From an uncultured Sunxiuqinia sp. (lineage in GTDB: Bacteria; Bacteroidota; Bacteroidia; Bacteroidales; Prolixibacteraceae): 64,000 bases of DNA. A model generated the notes under the pieces. The model had not been told where the DNA came from, searched no databases, and worked only from the letters and a program-made list of their open reading frames with translations. The translations under genes and the position numbers were made by a program. The first letter of the stretch is position 1, and the number at the start of each line of letters is the position of its first letter. Below are positions 28,853 to 38,245 of the stretch, in pieces. The stretch lies in NCBI RefSeq assembly GCF_947495665.1, contig NZ_CANLZV010000017.1, positions 36,834 to 100,833 of the forward strand. The letters run 5' to 3'.

Positions 28853-29335
28853 TCAGTTATTCATGTATTTTTTCAACTTCTTTTTAATCCGGTTCATTTT
28901 CACACGCACATAATTCTGGGTAATACCGGTTATTTCAGCAATCTCTTCGTACTTTTTGTTCTCAAGATACAGCAGTACGATGGACTTTTCAACGCCGCTG
29001 AGGTTAGCAATGGCCTGATGCAAAAGTTTAATTTGCTCCTCCATTTCATGATCATACTCTTCCTCAGCCAGTTGGAAATTGCCGATTTCAATGGCACTTT
29101 TATCTGGCTGGCGTTTATTCTTCTTGAAACTCGTGATGGCAGTATTCAGGGCAACCCGGTACATCCAGGTTGAAAATTTGGCTTCGCTTCGAAAAGAAGG
29201 AAAAGACTTCCACAATTGCGCCAGAATCTCCTGAAACAAATCGCGACGATCTTCTTCAGAATCACAATAAATGGAACATACCTTATGGATGATCCCTTGA
29301 TTTTGTGATATGATCTTGACAAATTCCTTTTCCAA
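28853..29335 (-). CDS. ECF-type RNA polymerase sigma-70 factor
   Basis: A 160-residue extracytoplasmic-function sigma factor. Region 2 is visible as DRRDLFQEILAQLWKSFPSFRSEAKFSTWMYRVALNTAI, and region 4 as LSGVEKSIVLLYLENKKYEEIAEITGITQNYVRVKMNRIKKKLKK with its helix-turn-helix. It would direct RNA polymerase to a set of promoters in response to an envelope or other outside signal. It is first in a three-gene operon with the four-helix membrane protein and the DUF5686 protein, which are candidates for its regulator and target. Confidence 0.92.
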   Translation of the reverse strand: MEKEFVKIISQNQGIIHKVCSIYCDSEEDRRDLFQEILAQLWKSFPSFRSEAKFSTWMYRVALNTAITSFKKNKRQPDKSAIEIGNFQLAEEEYDHEMEEQIKLLHQAIANLSGVEKSIVLLYLENKKYEEIAEITGITQNYVRVKMNRIKKKLKKYMNN

Positions 29336-29373
29336 AGCAATGCTATTAGTCTGGACTTCCCGAATAAATTACA

Positions 29374-30192
29374 CTAACTCATTTTTAAAAAGCCAATCTC
29401 CTTCTCGGTTAAAAAACGCCAGGTGCCACGAGGCAGTCTTTTCTTGGTCAACCCGGCAAACATCACCCGGTCGAGTTTTAATACGCGATAGCCCAAATGA
29501 GCAAAAATCCGACGAACAATCCGGTTTTTTCCGGAATGAATTTCAATACCAACCTGGCGCTTATCTGTCTCATCTACAAAACTAATGGCATCAGCAGCAA
29601 TAAAGCCGTCTTCCAGTTCAATACCGGTTTTCACCTGATCCATATCGGCCTGAGTAAATTCTTTATCCAGAAATACATGATAGATTTTTTTCTTCTCGTA
29701 GCTGGGATGTGTCAATTTGGTTGTCATCTCGCCATCGTTGGTAAACAACAACAGTCCAGTAGTGTCTTTATCCAGCCGCCCCACGGGGTAAATGCGTTCC
29801 TTACAGGCATTTTTCACCAACGAAATAACCATCTTTTCAGCATGTGGATCATCCATGGTGGTTACAAACCCTTTGGGCTTATTTAAAAGCACATACACTT
29901 TTTTCTCAGCACTAATGGCTTTTCCTTTATAAACCACCTCATCTTTAGAGGTTACTTTATAACCCAGGCTGGTAATCACTTCTCCATTAACCTGCACCTC
30001 TCCTTTTTCAATCAACTGATCGGCTTCGCGACGCGAGCAAATACCTGCATTGGCAATAAACTTATTCAGTCGGATCTCCCGATCGGACTTTTTAACAAGA
30101 CTTATTTTTCTTTTTTCAGAAAACTGTTGTTCCTCGTTCGACTTGTTCATTTTCGAAAACTGGTGTCCTTCAGACTTAAATTTCTTTGTCAT
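29374..30192 (-). CDS. RluB/RluE/RsuA-family pseudouridine synthase
   Basis: A 272-residue rRNA pseudouridine synthase. A basic N-terminal extension (~35 residues) precedes the S4 RNA-binding domain (IRLNKFIANAGICSRREADQLIEKGEVQVNG). The catalytic domain has GRLDKDTTGLLLFTNDGE with the catalytic aspartate. GKNRIVRRIFAHLGYRVLKLDRV is typical of the RluB/RluF/RsuA branch. The most likely target is 23S rRNA, but the exact uridine cannot be told from the sequence. The long basic tail is commonly variable in Bacteroidota. It is downstream of nothing on its strand and probably has its own promoter. Confidence 0.92.
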   Translation of the reverse strand: MTKKFKSEGHQFSKMNKSNEEQQFSEKRKISLVKKSDREIRLNKFIANAGICSRREADQLIEKGEVQVNGEVITSLGYKVTSKDEVVYKGKAISAEKKVYVLLNKPKGFVTTMDDPHAEKMVISLVKNACKERIYPVGRLDKDTTGLLLFTNDGEMTTKLTHPSYEKKKIYHVFLDKEFTQADMDQVKTGIELEDGFIAADAISFVDETDKRQVGIEIHSGKNRIVRRIFAHLGYRVLKLDRVMFAGLTKKRLPRGTWRFLTEKEIGFLKMS

Positions 30193-30327
30193 AACTTGTT
30201 TTAAATCGCTGCAAAGTTCGGAAAAAGAATTCAGATTGACACACTGCAGGGTAAGATTGAACCATTAAGTTTGTTCAAACCAAAACCGATTCTGAAAATT
30301 GAAGGCTGAAAACCAAAACCGGATGTC

Positions 30328-31080
30328 TTATTCCTGCTCCTGCTTATACAATTCATATTGATTCAGAATTGCTTCCCGCACTTGGTAATTATTGTTTACC
30401 TCATTGAGGATTCCTTTGGAATTGAAATAAATCATGAAAGAATCAGCTTCCGCCTCATCCAGGCCGGTCAGCTCCATAACAATCTCTTTACTGTAGTATT
30501 GCGAAAGGTATTCCCAGCGCTTTTCTGAAACTATGGCACTGCGCACTTGTCGCTTTTGCTTCTCTTTCCGGCTGACATGATACTGAATAAATGAGGCTGG
30601 TGAAAAAACCGCAGCATACCAGGGCGGTTTGGTGTTGAAAGCGTCGCCACGCAACTCCGGATCAATATCAACGGGCTTTCCGGTTGATATTCCTTCCATA
30701 TTCACCTTGTTCGATTTTCCTTTTACTTCCACTTCCCCAATGGCAAACCGAAGGGGACGCACCCAAATGACAAACAAGCTGTCCGGATGGTGTTTGGGTG
30801 GCACTTGCACATATTCTTTCATAAAGCCCATAGCTGAAATGGCCAGGCTATCGATATTCAACATATCCATGACAAACTTCCCCTCCGAGTTGGTGGTTGT
30901 TCCGCCGTGAGTACGCAAATTTACCACATGCACGTACGGAACGGGTAAACCATCGTCGCGATTCAACACCTGACCTTTTAGCTGAATTAGAATCGGATCA
31001 ATATCGGCCAGGTCTTGTGCTGTACCCCGGACAGCGAACAGGCTCAGCAAAAATGGAAGAAGGATAATCAGTTTTCTCAT
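30328..31080 (-). CDS. CarboxypepD_reg-like domain protein, secreted
   Basis: A 250-residue exported protein with a signal peptide (LIILLPFLLSLFAVRGTAQ). An N-terminal carboxypeptidase-regulatory-like domain follows (QLKGQVLNRDDGLPVPYVHVVNL...TTNSEGKF...DSLAISAMGF), the same kind of domain that begins the DUF5686 protein at 28151. The C-terminal half is helical and charged (SRKEKQKRQVRSAIVSEKRWEYLSQYYSKE). Its role is unknown, but such proteins are usually periplasmic or surface-associated. It stands alone between the pseudouridine synthase and dapL. Confidence 0.8.
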   Translation of the reverse strand: MRKLIILLPFLLSLFAVRGTAQDLADIDPILIQLKGQVLNRDDGLPVPYVHVVNLRTHGGTTTNSEGKFVMDMLNIDSLAISAMGFMKEYVQVPPKHHPDSLFVIWVRPLRFAIGEVEVKGKSNKVNMEGISTGKPVDIDPELRGDAFNTKPPWYAAVFSPASFIQYHVSRKEKQKRQVRSAIVSEKRWEYLSQYYSKEIVMELTGLDEAEADSFMIYFNSKGILNEVNNNYQVREAILNQYELYKQEQE

Positions 31081-31220
31081 GGTAAAAACAAATTTAACAC
31101 TTTACATTTACTTATACGTGCAATCCAACAAAGCTTAACGGCTTTTAACAGTCTTTATGTCTTCCTTCAAACAAGTCACTCTTCCTGCATGTTTGCTGGT
31201 CCTTCAAAATCAGCAAAAAA

Positions 31221-31255
31221 AAAGAGCCTTGATAAATGCATTACCAAGGCTCTTC
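31221..31255 (-). terminator. Rho-independent terminator of dapL
   Basis: On the minus strand, AGAGCCTTG (31245-31253) and its complement at 31223-31231 form a 9-base stem. It is followed by a run of T (A run 31214-31223 on the plus strand). Confidence 0.9.
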
Positions 31256-31274
31256 GTTATACTATACGATGTAA

Positions 31275-32504
31275 TTAGCTCAAATTCTTGATGCGCGTCA
31301 TGGCTTCAAGCACACTATCACGATCAGCAAAAGCCGAAAAGCGGAAATAACCTTCACCGGCAGGTCCAAAGCCGGAACCGGGCGTACCTACCACATTAGC
31401 TTCACTCAACACCTTATCGAAAAATTCCCATGAAGTCATTCCTCCTTTGGTTTTTACCCAAACATAAGGCGCATTAACGCCGCCATAGACAGAGTAACCA
31501 ATTTCCTCAAGGCTTTCGCGCATGATCCGGGCATTTTCCAAGTAATACGCAATCACTTCTTCCACCTCTTTTTTCCCTTCAGGTGTGAAGACTGCCGCTG
31601 CTGCTTTTTGAACCGGATAAGACACTCCGTTGAATTTAGTGGAATGACGACGCAACCACAGTTTCTTTACCGAGTGTGCATTTCCTTCGCTGTCGTATGC
31701 TTTCAGTTCTTCAGGAATTACAGTAAATGCACAACGCGTTCCTGTAAAACCAGCCGTTTTCGAAAAGCTGCGGAACTCAATGGCCACTTCTTTCGCCCCT
31801 TCAATTTCATAAATTGAACGCGGGATAGCGGGATCGGTAATGAAGGCTTCATAAGCGGCATCAAACAAAATGATACACTTGTTTTCGCGGGCATAGTTCA
31901 CCCACTTCGCCAATTCTTCTTTACTGGCAACCGTTCCGGTTGGGTTGTTCGGGTAGCACAAGAAAATCAAGTCCGGACGCTCTGTTGGCAGATCAGGAGT
32001 AAATCCGTTCTCTTCCGTACAAGGCATATAAATTACCCCTTCGTAGTAGCCATTATCCTGGCACACTCCGGTTTTGCCCGACATCACAGTGGTATCGGCA
32101 TACACCGGATAAACCGGGTCGCAGATCGCAATCTTATTGCTGGCACCAAAAATTTCCTGGATATTTCCGGTATCACACTTCGAACCATCCGAAACAATAA
32201 TATCATCAGCCGGAATATCAATTCCATTGGCCTGATAAGCATGCTCAGCAATGGCTTTGCGCAAAAATTCATAGCCCTGCTCGGGTCCGTAACCTTTAAA
32301 CGACGCTGCTTTTCCTTGCTCATCAACTCCTTCATGAAAAGCTTTCAGCACGGTCGGAACCAAAGGACGTGTAACATCCCCGATTCCCATTCTTATAATT
32401 TTTTTGTCGGGATTGGCCGCCGCAAACTCGCTTACGCGTCGTCCAATTTCGGGAAACAAATAGCCCGCTTGCAATTTCAGATAATGCTCATTAATTAATG
32501 CCAT
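31275..32504 (-). CDS. dapL: LL-diaminopimelate aminotransferase
   Basis: A 409-residue PLP enzyme that converts tetrahydrodipicolinate directly to LL-2,6-diaminopimelate. It replaces three steps of the succinylase route to lysine and peptidoglycan. The PLP-binding lysine is Lys249 in [15 protein letters not shown]. Other family features are [21 protein letters not shown] at the start, [18 protein letters not shown] and [11 protein letters not shown]. Length and start are normal. A promoter with an exact -7 box lies upstream, and a strong terminator follows. Confidence 0.97.
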   Translation of the reverse strand: MALINEHYLKLQAGYLFPEIGRRVSEFAAANPDKKIIRMGIGDVTRPLVPTVLKAFHEGVDEQGKAASFKGYGPEQGYEFLRKAIAEHAYQANGIDIPADDIIVSDGSKCDTGNIQEIFGASNKIAICDPVYPVYADTTVMSGKTGVCQDNGYYEGVIYMPCTEENGFTPDLPTERPDLIFLCYPNNPTGTVASKEELAKWVNYARENKCIILFDAAYEAFITDPAIPRSIYEIEGAKEVAIEFRSFSKTAGFTGTRCAFTVIPEELKAYDSEGNAHSVKKLWLRRHSTKFNGVSYPVQKAAAAVFTPEGKKEVEEVIAYYLENARIMRESLEEIGYSVYGGVNAPYVWVKTKGGMTSWEFFDKVLSEANVVGTPGSGFGPAGEGYFRFSAFADRDSVLEAMTRIKNLS

Positions 32505-32560
32505 ATCAATTCTTTATTTTTAGTGATTATTTTCTTTGAATTTGTTTAATTTCAGGCGCA

Positions 32561-32592
32561 CAAAGGTATGAAATTGCTTTGTTTTTGCCTAA
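32561..32592 (-). promoter_or_regulatory. Candidate dapL promoter
   Basis: On the minus strand TACCTTTG (plus 32561-32568) matches TAnnTTTG, with a T-rich TTTTAGG at about -33 and ~20-base spacing. It is 57 bases before the dapL ATG. Confidence 0.55.
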
Positions 32593-32971
32593 AACCCCTA
32601 CCGTTTTTACTATTTCATAACGACTTTTACAAGATTAAAAAGCACATTGATCATTTTATCAATATCCTTTTTACCACTGCCAATTCACCCAGCCACATAA
32701 GCTACACGATATCAACACACAAACAACAGCACCAAAAATCATTTAACGGTATTCTCTGCCACAAGCCCCAATGAAACAGCAGCCCAAGCGCACACCCATC
32801 TAAACGCAGTCCCAAGGCATAAGGTTTTCCATCCACGCTTGATCCTTCTCCTTCCCTTCTTCTTTTCACCCCGAAGTATCTGGGAGAAAACCACTCATGA
32901 TCCCCTATCTAAAAAAATCACTAAATTACAAAGCGAAACAATTCGTTGACCTAATCTAAACATTCAAACGT
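32593..32971. other. Intergenic region between dapL and the GH2 gene
   Basis: This is a ~380-base stretch without a supported gene. It is AT-rich up to ~32770 and richer in pyrimidines near 32830-32880. No tRNA, hairpin terminator or convincing promoter box was seen for the GH2 gene. The 68-codon frame in this region has no recognisable features. Confidence 0.5.
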
Positions 32972-35776
32972 ATGCACCTCCTTCGATCACTTCTTGTCCT
33001 TATCATTGCTGGACTTTCGCTAAGCGCTTTTTCTCAAACCACTGAAATAATCTACCTCTCTGGAACCGATGCCGCCAATACTGTTGACTGGGATTTTTAC
33101 TGCACCGACGGCCAGAACAGCGGCAAGTGGACACAAATTCCAGTCCCCTCCAATTGGGAGTTGCAGGGCTTTGGAACCTATAACTACGGACACGACTGGA
33201 GGAACAAGGAGCTCAAGCTGGGAAAAGAACAAGGACTTTACAAACACCAGTTTGAAGTGCCAACAACATGGAAGGGCAAAACCATCAACCTGGTTTTCGA
33301 TGGTTCAATGACCGACACCCGTGTGAAAATCAATGGAAAATCAGCGGGAGCGATGCACCAAGGCGCGTTCTACCGGTTTAAATATGATATCAGCCAATTG
33401 TTAAAATTCGGCACCACGAATCTTCTGGAAGTCGATGTCGCGAAACACTCCGACAATGAGTCGGTAAACCGCGCCGAACGCCAGGCCGACTTTTGGATTT
33501 TTGGCGGAATCTTCCGTCCCGTTTTTCTCGAAGTGCTTCCCAAAACCCACATTCAACGAGCAGCCATTGATGCCAGAGCCGACGGAACCTTCAGCGCATT
33601 AATAGAACTAAATCATGCTAAAACCAACGATTCTGTTTCCGCAGAACTTCTTGATATTGAAGGAAACAAAGTTGGTGCAATTGCCCCCTCTGAAATTCGA
33701 AAGGGAATGAGCGAAATGGTTATTTCCGGAAAATTTGAAAACATCCGTGCCTGGAATCCGGAATGGCCGACTTTATACGACATGAAAATCACGTTAAAAA
33801 GGGATCGGTCCATTGTGCACGAAGTAACCGAGCGCATTGGATTTCGCACGGTGGAACTTCGCAAGCATGATGGATTTTACATCAATGGCGAAAGAGTGGT
33901 TTTTAAAGGCGTGAACCGCCATTCGTTCTGGCCCGAAACAGGTCGTGCCCTCAGCGAAGAGAATCACCTCACCGACATTCGGCTGATGAAAGAAATGAAT
34001 ATGAATGCCGTGCGCTGTTCACACTACGTCCCAGACAAACGTTTTCTGGAGTTGTGCGATTCCATCGGCCTGTTCGTTCTAAATGAAGTTACCGGCTGGC
34101 AAGACAGCTATGACACCATCGTTGGCCCCAAACTGGTAAAAGAAACCGTACTGCGCGACCACAATCATCCCAGCGTTGTGATCTGGAACCACGGCAATGA
34201 GGGCGGCTGGGATTTTGCCAATGAAAAAAACTTCCATACCTACGACATTCAACAGCGGCCGGTACTTTATCCGTGGCTACTGCGCAATGGTGCAGACACC
34301 CAACACTACCCGGAGTTTGAATATGCCACTAGCCGGTTCACCTATGGAAACGATCCGTTTATGCCCACCGAGCTACTCCATGGACTATACGACGGTGGTC
34401 ATGGTGCAGGGTTGGATGAATATTGGCGCAGTTACGAATCGTCCCCCCTGCATGCCGGTGCCTTTTTGTGGGTGCTGGCTGATGAAGCAGTGCTTCGAAC
34501 TGACCTTCCTGGCACCACTTACGATAGCGATGGCAACCATGCTCCCGACGGAATTCTGGGACCTCACCGCGAAAAAGAAGGGAGCTTTTACACCATCAAA
34601 GAAATCTGGTCACCGGTTCAACCAGAACCAGTAACCATCAATCGCCAATGGAATGGGATACTATTTCTGAAAAACAAATTCACCTACACCAATCTCAAGG
34701 ACTGTGTTTTTAGATGGGAAGCGTACAAAATACCGATTGGAAGTACTCAAAAAGAAATTACCGGTAGTGGTATCACGTCAAGTCCTGACGCATTACCGGG
34801 TGAGACAGCCAGAATACAAATAGACTGCCAAGAGGCCTTATTAACAGCCGATATCTTTGAGTTTACAGCCATTGACCACCAAGGCTATCAACTCTATACC
34901 TGGACCTGGCCAGTCATCCAGCCCAACGAAAAAGCAACAGACCTGATTCACTCCCGCCCTTCCATCAACGAAGAGATCCGCATTACAGAAACCGAAAAAA
35001 CCGTTACCGCCTTGACTCAAGAGATTGAAATCTCCTTCAACAAACAAAACGGGCACCTGCTTTCGGTAAAAAACAAAAAAGGAACGCTTTCCCTTTCCGG
35101 CGGGCCTCTTCCGGCAGGAACTAACACAAGTGTAAAATCAACCCAATGGGCCAAGAATGCAGATGGCAATTTCGTGTTTGAAATCCATTCCGAATCTTAT
35201 CCTGAAAAAGTGACGTGGGAGCTACAGAAAAACGGACTGTTGATGCTACAAGCCAGCCCTCCTGCAAGTCGCTTAAACAACAGTGACTTTCTGGGCATTT
35301 CATTCAACTATCCCGAAGAAAAATGTACCGGTGTAAAATGGATGGGGCGCGGACCTTATCGTGTTTGGAAAAACCGACTAAAAGGAAGCAATTTGGGAGT
35401 ATGGGAGAAAAGCTATAACAACACCATTACCGGTGAAAGCTTTAACAAGCTCATCTACCCTGAATTTAAAGGATATCACGGGAATTTGTATTGGGCTACA
35501 CTGGAAACAACAGAAACAGATTTTACCGTAGTTTCAGAAACACCCAACTTGTTTTTCCAACTGTTTACCCCAGCCCGCCCCAAACACGTTGCCGGCGGAA
35601 CATTTCCACCATTTCCGAAAGGAGATATTTCCTTTTTGTATGAAATTCCTGCCATTGGCACCAAATTCAAACAAGCAGAACAATTGGGCCCCAAGAGTCA
35701 AAAAGGCAGATTTGCAGGACACAAAGGAGATGAAAACTATCCAATAAAGCTTTGGTTTAATTTTCGAACAAGGTGA
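32972..35776 (+). CDS. Glycoside hydrolase family 2 (beta-galactosidase-like), secreted
   Basis: A 934-residue exported GH2 enzyme with a signal peptide (SLLVLIIAGLSLSAFSQ). Domains in order: a sugar-binding jelly roll (~30-200, with SNWELQGFGTYNYGHDW), an immunoglobulin-like domain, the TIM barrel (~310-560) and C-terminal beta domains ending near residue 930. The acid/base is Glu410 in VIWNHGNEGGW. The nucleophile is probably Glu467 in MPTELLHGLYDGGHGAGLDEYW, which aligns with the CEYAHAMGN region of LacZ. The C-terminal GRGPYRVWKNR block resembles the LacZ small-chain domain. The exact sugar specificity is unclear. No SusC/SusD pair is nearby. Confidence 0.85.
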   Translation: MHLLRSLLVLIIAGLSLSAFSQTTEIIYLSGTDAANTVDWDFYCTDGQNSGKWTQIPVPSNWELQGFGTYNYGHDWRNKELKLGKEQGLYKHQFEVPTTWKGKTINLVFDGSMTDTRVKINGKSAGAMHQGAFYRFKYDISQLLKFGTTNLLEVDVAKHSDNESVNRAERQADFWIFGGIFRPVFLEVLPKTHIQRAAIDARADGTFSALIELNHAKTNDSVSAELLDIEGNKVGAIAPSEIRKGMSEMVISGKFENIRAWNPEWPTLYDMKITLKRDRSIVHEVTERIGFRTVELRKHDGFYINGERVVFKGVNRHSFWPETGRALSEENHLTDIRLMKEMNMNAVRCSHYVPDKRFLELCDSIGLFVLNEVTGWQDSYDTIVGPKLVKETVLRDHNHPSVVIWNHGNEGGWDFANEKNFHTYDIQQRPVLYPWLLRNGADTQHYPEFEYATSRFTYGNDPFMPTELLHGLYDGGHGAGLDEYWRSYESSPLHAGAFLWVLADEAVLRTDLPGTTYDSDGNHAPDGILGPHREKEGSFYTIKEIWSPVQPEPVTINRQWNGILFLKNKFTYTNLKDCVFRWEAYKIPIGSTQKEITGSGITSSPDALPGETARIQIDCQEALLTADIFEFTAIDHQGYQLYTWTWPVIQPNEKATDLIHSRPSINEEIRITETEKTVTALTQEIEISFNKQNGHLLSVKNKKGTLSLSGGPLPAGTNTSVKSTQWAKNADGNFVFEIHSESYPEKVTWELQKNGLLMLQASPPASRLNNSDFLGISFNYPEEKCTGVKWMGRGPYRVWKNRLKGSNLGVWEKSYNNTITGESFNKLIYPEFKGYHGNLYWATLETTETDFTVVSETPNLFFQLFTPARPKHVAGGTFPPFPKGDISFLYEIPAIGTKFKQAEQLGPKSQKGRFAGHKGDENYPIKLWFNFRTR

Positions 35777-35846
35777 AAATTACTCTAAAAAAGCAGGAAT
35801 TAGCACAAGCCATTCTGTATGCAAATGGTACGTAGGAAAATAAAAA

Positions 35847-35880
35847 AAGGCAGTTAAGAGAATCTCTTAACTGCCTTGCT
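35847..35880 (-). terminator. Rho-independent terminator after tRNA-Met
   Basis: Fourteen-base stem AAGGCAGTTAAGAG (35847-35860) pairs with CTCTTAACTGCCTT (35864-35877) around a three-base loop. On the minus strand it is followed by a T run, immediately downstream of the tRNA. Confidence 0.9.
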
Positions 35881-35884
35881 TCCG

Positions 35885-35958
35885 TAGCGAGAGGCGGGCT
35901 TGAACCGCCGACCTCATGATTATGAATCATGCGCTCTAACCAGCTGAGCTACCTCGCC
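35885..35958 (-). tRNA. tRNA-Met (anticodon CAT)
   Basis: A 74-base cloverleaf on the minus strand. The D arm is GCTC...GAGC. The anticodon stem is CATGA/TCATG with loop TTCATAA (anticodon CAT). The T arm is GGCGG/CCGCC with loop TTCAAGC. The acceptor stem has G-T pairs at both ends and discriminator A; CCA is not encoded. It lacks initiator features (the GGG/CCC anticodon stem), so it is an elongator tRNA-Met or possibly a lysidine-modified tRNA-Ile. The anticodon alone does not settle it. Confidence 0.9.
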
Positions 35959-35976
35959 ATTCCGTTTTAGCGGTTG

Positions 35977-36008
35977 CAAATATAGTATTTATTTTCTGTC
36001 GCCGTAAA
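35977..36008 (-). promoter_or_regulatory. Promoter of the tRNA-Met gene
   Basis: On the minus strand TTTA, 20 bases, then TATATTTG (exact TAnnTTTG, plus 35977-35984). The tRNA begins 18 bases downstream. Confidence 0.65.
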
Positions 36009-36221
36009 CACAATACAACTTTTTTTACATGAAATTTCAAACAAAAGCCCAAACTGTGCTGTTTAACTCAGCTATTCAATGTATTAAACCTATCGAAAAA
36101 ATTGTGCTGTTTTTTCAATGGTTCGAAAAACAGACCGGGCAAGAACGATTTTTAGTTCTTCCATGTTTAACTGATTGTTATATTGAGCCATAATACCTAT
36201 ATTGCAAAAAACGAAAACCCA

Positions 36222-36599
36222 ATGACTGAAAAAACGAAAATACGGCTAGAGTTCCCGATAAACTGTTCTCCCAAGGTGTTATTCAATCGGTTAAGTTCAG
36301 CTTCAGGGCTGACTGAATGGTTTGCTGATGATGTTAAGGTAAAAGGCAACTTTTTCACTTTTATTTGGGAAGGCGCTGAGCAGCAAGCTGAAAAAACGCT
36401 ACACAAGGAAGACCGACTTGTTCGCTTCAACTGGGTTGATGAAGAAGACAGCTACTTTGAATTTCGGATTTCCAAAGATGAACTTACAGGAGATGTTTCC
36501 CTTATTGTCATTGATTTTTCCGATGAGGACGAAACAGAAGAAACTGCAAACCTCTGGAATTCTCAGATTGCAGACCTAAAACACATCCTGGGCTGTTAA
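36222..36599 (+). CDS. START-like (SRPBCC/AHSA1-type) domain protein
   Basis: A 125-residue cytoplasmic protein with the SRPBCC helix-grip pattern. KIRLEFPINCSPKVLFNRLSSASGLTEWFADDV begins the fold, FTFIWEGAEQQAE and VRFNWVDEEDSYFEFRIS follow, and the C-terminal helix is NLWNSQIADLKHILG. The family binds hydrophobic ligands or assists chaperones (AHSA1-like), but no ligand can be inferred here. The start ATG at 36222 (MTEKTKIRLEF) is chosen over an upstream TTG at 36183. It precedes the LptG gene, which has its own promoter. Confidence 0.8.
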   Translation: MTEKTKIRLEFPINCSPKVLFNRLSSASGLTEWFADDVKVKGNFFTFIWEGAEQQAEKTLHKEDRLVRFNWVDEEDSYFEFRISKDELTGDVSLIVIDFSDEDETEETANLWNSQIADLKHILGC

Positions 36600-36612
36600 G
36601 CATTTTTTTAAC

Positions 36613-36642
36613 TTTCAATTTCTCTAAAATACCTTAGCTTTG
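36613..36642 (+). promoter_or_regulatory. Promoter of the LptG gene
   Basis: TTTC at 36613-36616 and TAGCTTTG (exact TAnnTTTG) at 36635-36642, spaced ~19 bases. The ATG at 36665 is 22 bases downstream. Confidence 0.6.
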
Positions 36643-36664
36643 TATTCGTTTCCAAGAATAGAAT

Positions 36665-38146
36665 ATGAAACGACTGCACTTATTTATTTTAAGGACCTTT
36701 TTCGGGCCTTTCCTGATGACTTTTTTCATCGTTGTATTTGTCCTGTTGATGCAATTCCTGTGGAAGTACATTGATGACATGGTTGGTAAAGGATTGGAGT
36801 GGAACATTGTGGCCGAGCTCTTGCTATATGCCTCTTTTGCGCTCATTCCCATGGCGTTCCCTTTAGCCATGCTTCTGGCCTCCATCATGACCTTTGGTAA
36901 CTTGGGCGAAAACTACGAATTGGTTGCCATAAAAGCTTCCGGCATTTCTTTGTTTCGCATCATGCGCCCTTTAATAGTTGTTGCGGTAGCCTTAAGTTTA
37001 TTTGCCTTTTATTTCTCCAATAATGTCCTCCCGAAAACCAACCTCAAGTTCGGAGCCTTATTGGTCAGTGTAAAAAAGCAAAAACCGGAGATGATTATTC
37101 CGGAAGGCGTATTTACCAACGAAATTGACGGCTATAGCATTAAGGTTGAGAAGAAAAACAACAAGACCAACATGCTTTATGGCTTGATGATTTATGACCA
37201 CAAGGAGAACAAAGGCAACATCAAGGTAACCATTGCTGATTCCGGGTCCATGAAAATTTCAGAAGATAAAAAATACATGGTTATGACCTTGTATTCGGGG
37301 CAGTCGGCAACAGACCTGGAACCTAACAAACGAGGAAAAAACCGTACCTACGCTTTCCGTAGGGAGAGCTTTGGGAAAGAGGTTGTGACCATACCACTTG
37401 AAGGGTTTGACTTTCAACGAACGGACGAAAACCGCCTAAGAAGTGCCTACAAAATGATGAACCTGTCGCAACTCAACAACCAGGAAGATTCCTTGTATAA
37501 TGAATACAGCTCTCGGGTTAGACGATTTGCCGTTTCAATGAATTATCCGCAGACACTGTCCAAAGCAGTTCTCAGCATGACACAACCCATTGATTCGCTC
37601 AAAAGAGACTATCGGGTTCAGGCCGATACCCTGGCCAACTTCGAGGATCTGTTCCAATCGCTGGATTCGCACGCGCAAAGCGAACTCATAAGCACAGCAC
37701 TTGGGGTGGCACGCTCCAACCAGCAAACCATCAACCAAAACCTGAATGAACTTTATAGTCGAAAAAATTTCATCAACAAAGTCACAATGGAAAAACACCG
37801 CAAGTTTACCTGGTCGGTAGCTTGTCTTATCTTCTTTTTTATTGGGGCTCCCCTTGGCGCAATCATTCGAAAAGGAGGACTCGGAATGCCCGTTGTGGTC
37901 TCCATACTGATGTTTATTACCTACTACATGGTTTCTATCTCAGGCGAAAAGTTTGCCCGCGAAGACATGTGGAATATGACCAATGGCATGTGGTTTTCGA
38001 CTTTCCTGTTTTTGCCTTTAGGTATTTTCCTGACCTACAAATCGGCTAACGACTCGGCGCTGTTAAACCTGGAAACTTATCAACACAATTTAAAACGCCT
38101 GTTTAGCTTCCTGTTCAAAAAGAAAGAAAAACCCGAAAAGAATTAG
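36665..38146 (+). CDS. LptF/LptG family lipopolysaccharide export permease
   Basis: A 493-residue inner-membrane permease of the LptF/LptG family, part of the LptB2FG transporter that extracts lipopolysaccharide from the inner membrane. It has six membrane helices in two sets of three (N-terminal at ~10-30, 50-75, 97-120; C-terminal at ~385-475) around a large periplasmic jelly-roll domain. Conserved regions include FILRTFFGPFLMTFFIVVFVLLMQ and GAPLGAIIRKGGLGMPV. The insert with SLYNEYSSRV...QSLDSHAQSEL is longer than in enterobacteria. Only one permease gene is seen here; its partner is probably elsewhere. Confidence 0.9.
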   Translation: MKRLHLFILRTFFGPFLMTFFIVVFVLLMQFLWKYIDDMVGKGLEWNIVAELLLYASFALIPMAFPLAMLLASIMTFGNLGENYELVAIKASGISLFRIMRPLIVVAVALSLFAFYFSNNVLPKTNLKFGALLVSVKKQKPEMIIPEGVFTNEIDGYSIKVEKKNNKTNMLYGLMIYDHKENKGNIKVTIADSGSMKISEDKKYMVMTLYSGQSATDLEPNKRGKNRTYAFRRESFGKEVVTIPLEGFDFQRTDENRLRSAYKMMNLSQLNNQEDSLYNEYSSRVRRFAVSMNYPQTLSKAVLSMTQPIDSLKRDYRVQADTLANFEDLFQSLDSHAQSELISTALGVARSNQQTINQNLNELYSRKNFINKVTMEKHRKFTWSVACLIFFFIGAPLGAIIRKGGLGMPVVVSILMFITYYMVSISGEKFAREDMWNMTNGMWFSTFLFLPLGIFLTYKSANDSALLNLETYQHNLKRLFSFLFKKKEKPEKN

Positions 38147-38245
38147 AACTGAATCAACCATGACAATACTGACATACGAACAAAACCATACAAGCCCGAT
38201 CATTCAAAAAAGAATGCCCCGAACACCCAGCAAGCTCGTGAAGGC

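Noticed and set aside
36029..36193. A 54-codon open frame (begins MKFQTKAQ) upstream of the START-like gene
   Set aside because: No ribosome-binding site, signal peptide or family pattern; an open frame of this length is expected by chance in AT-rich DNA.
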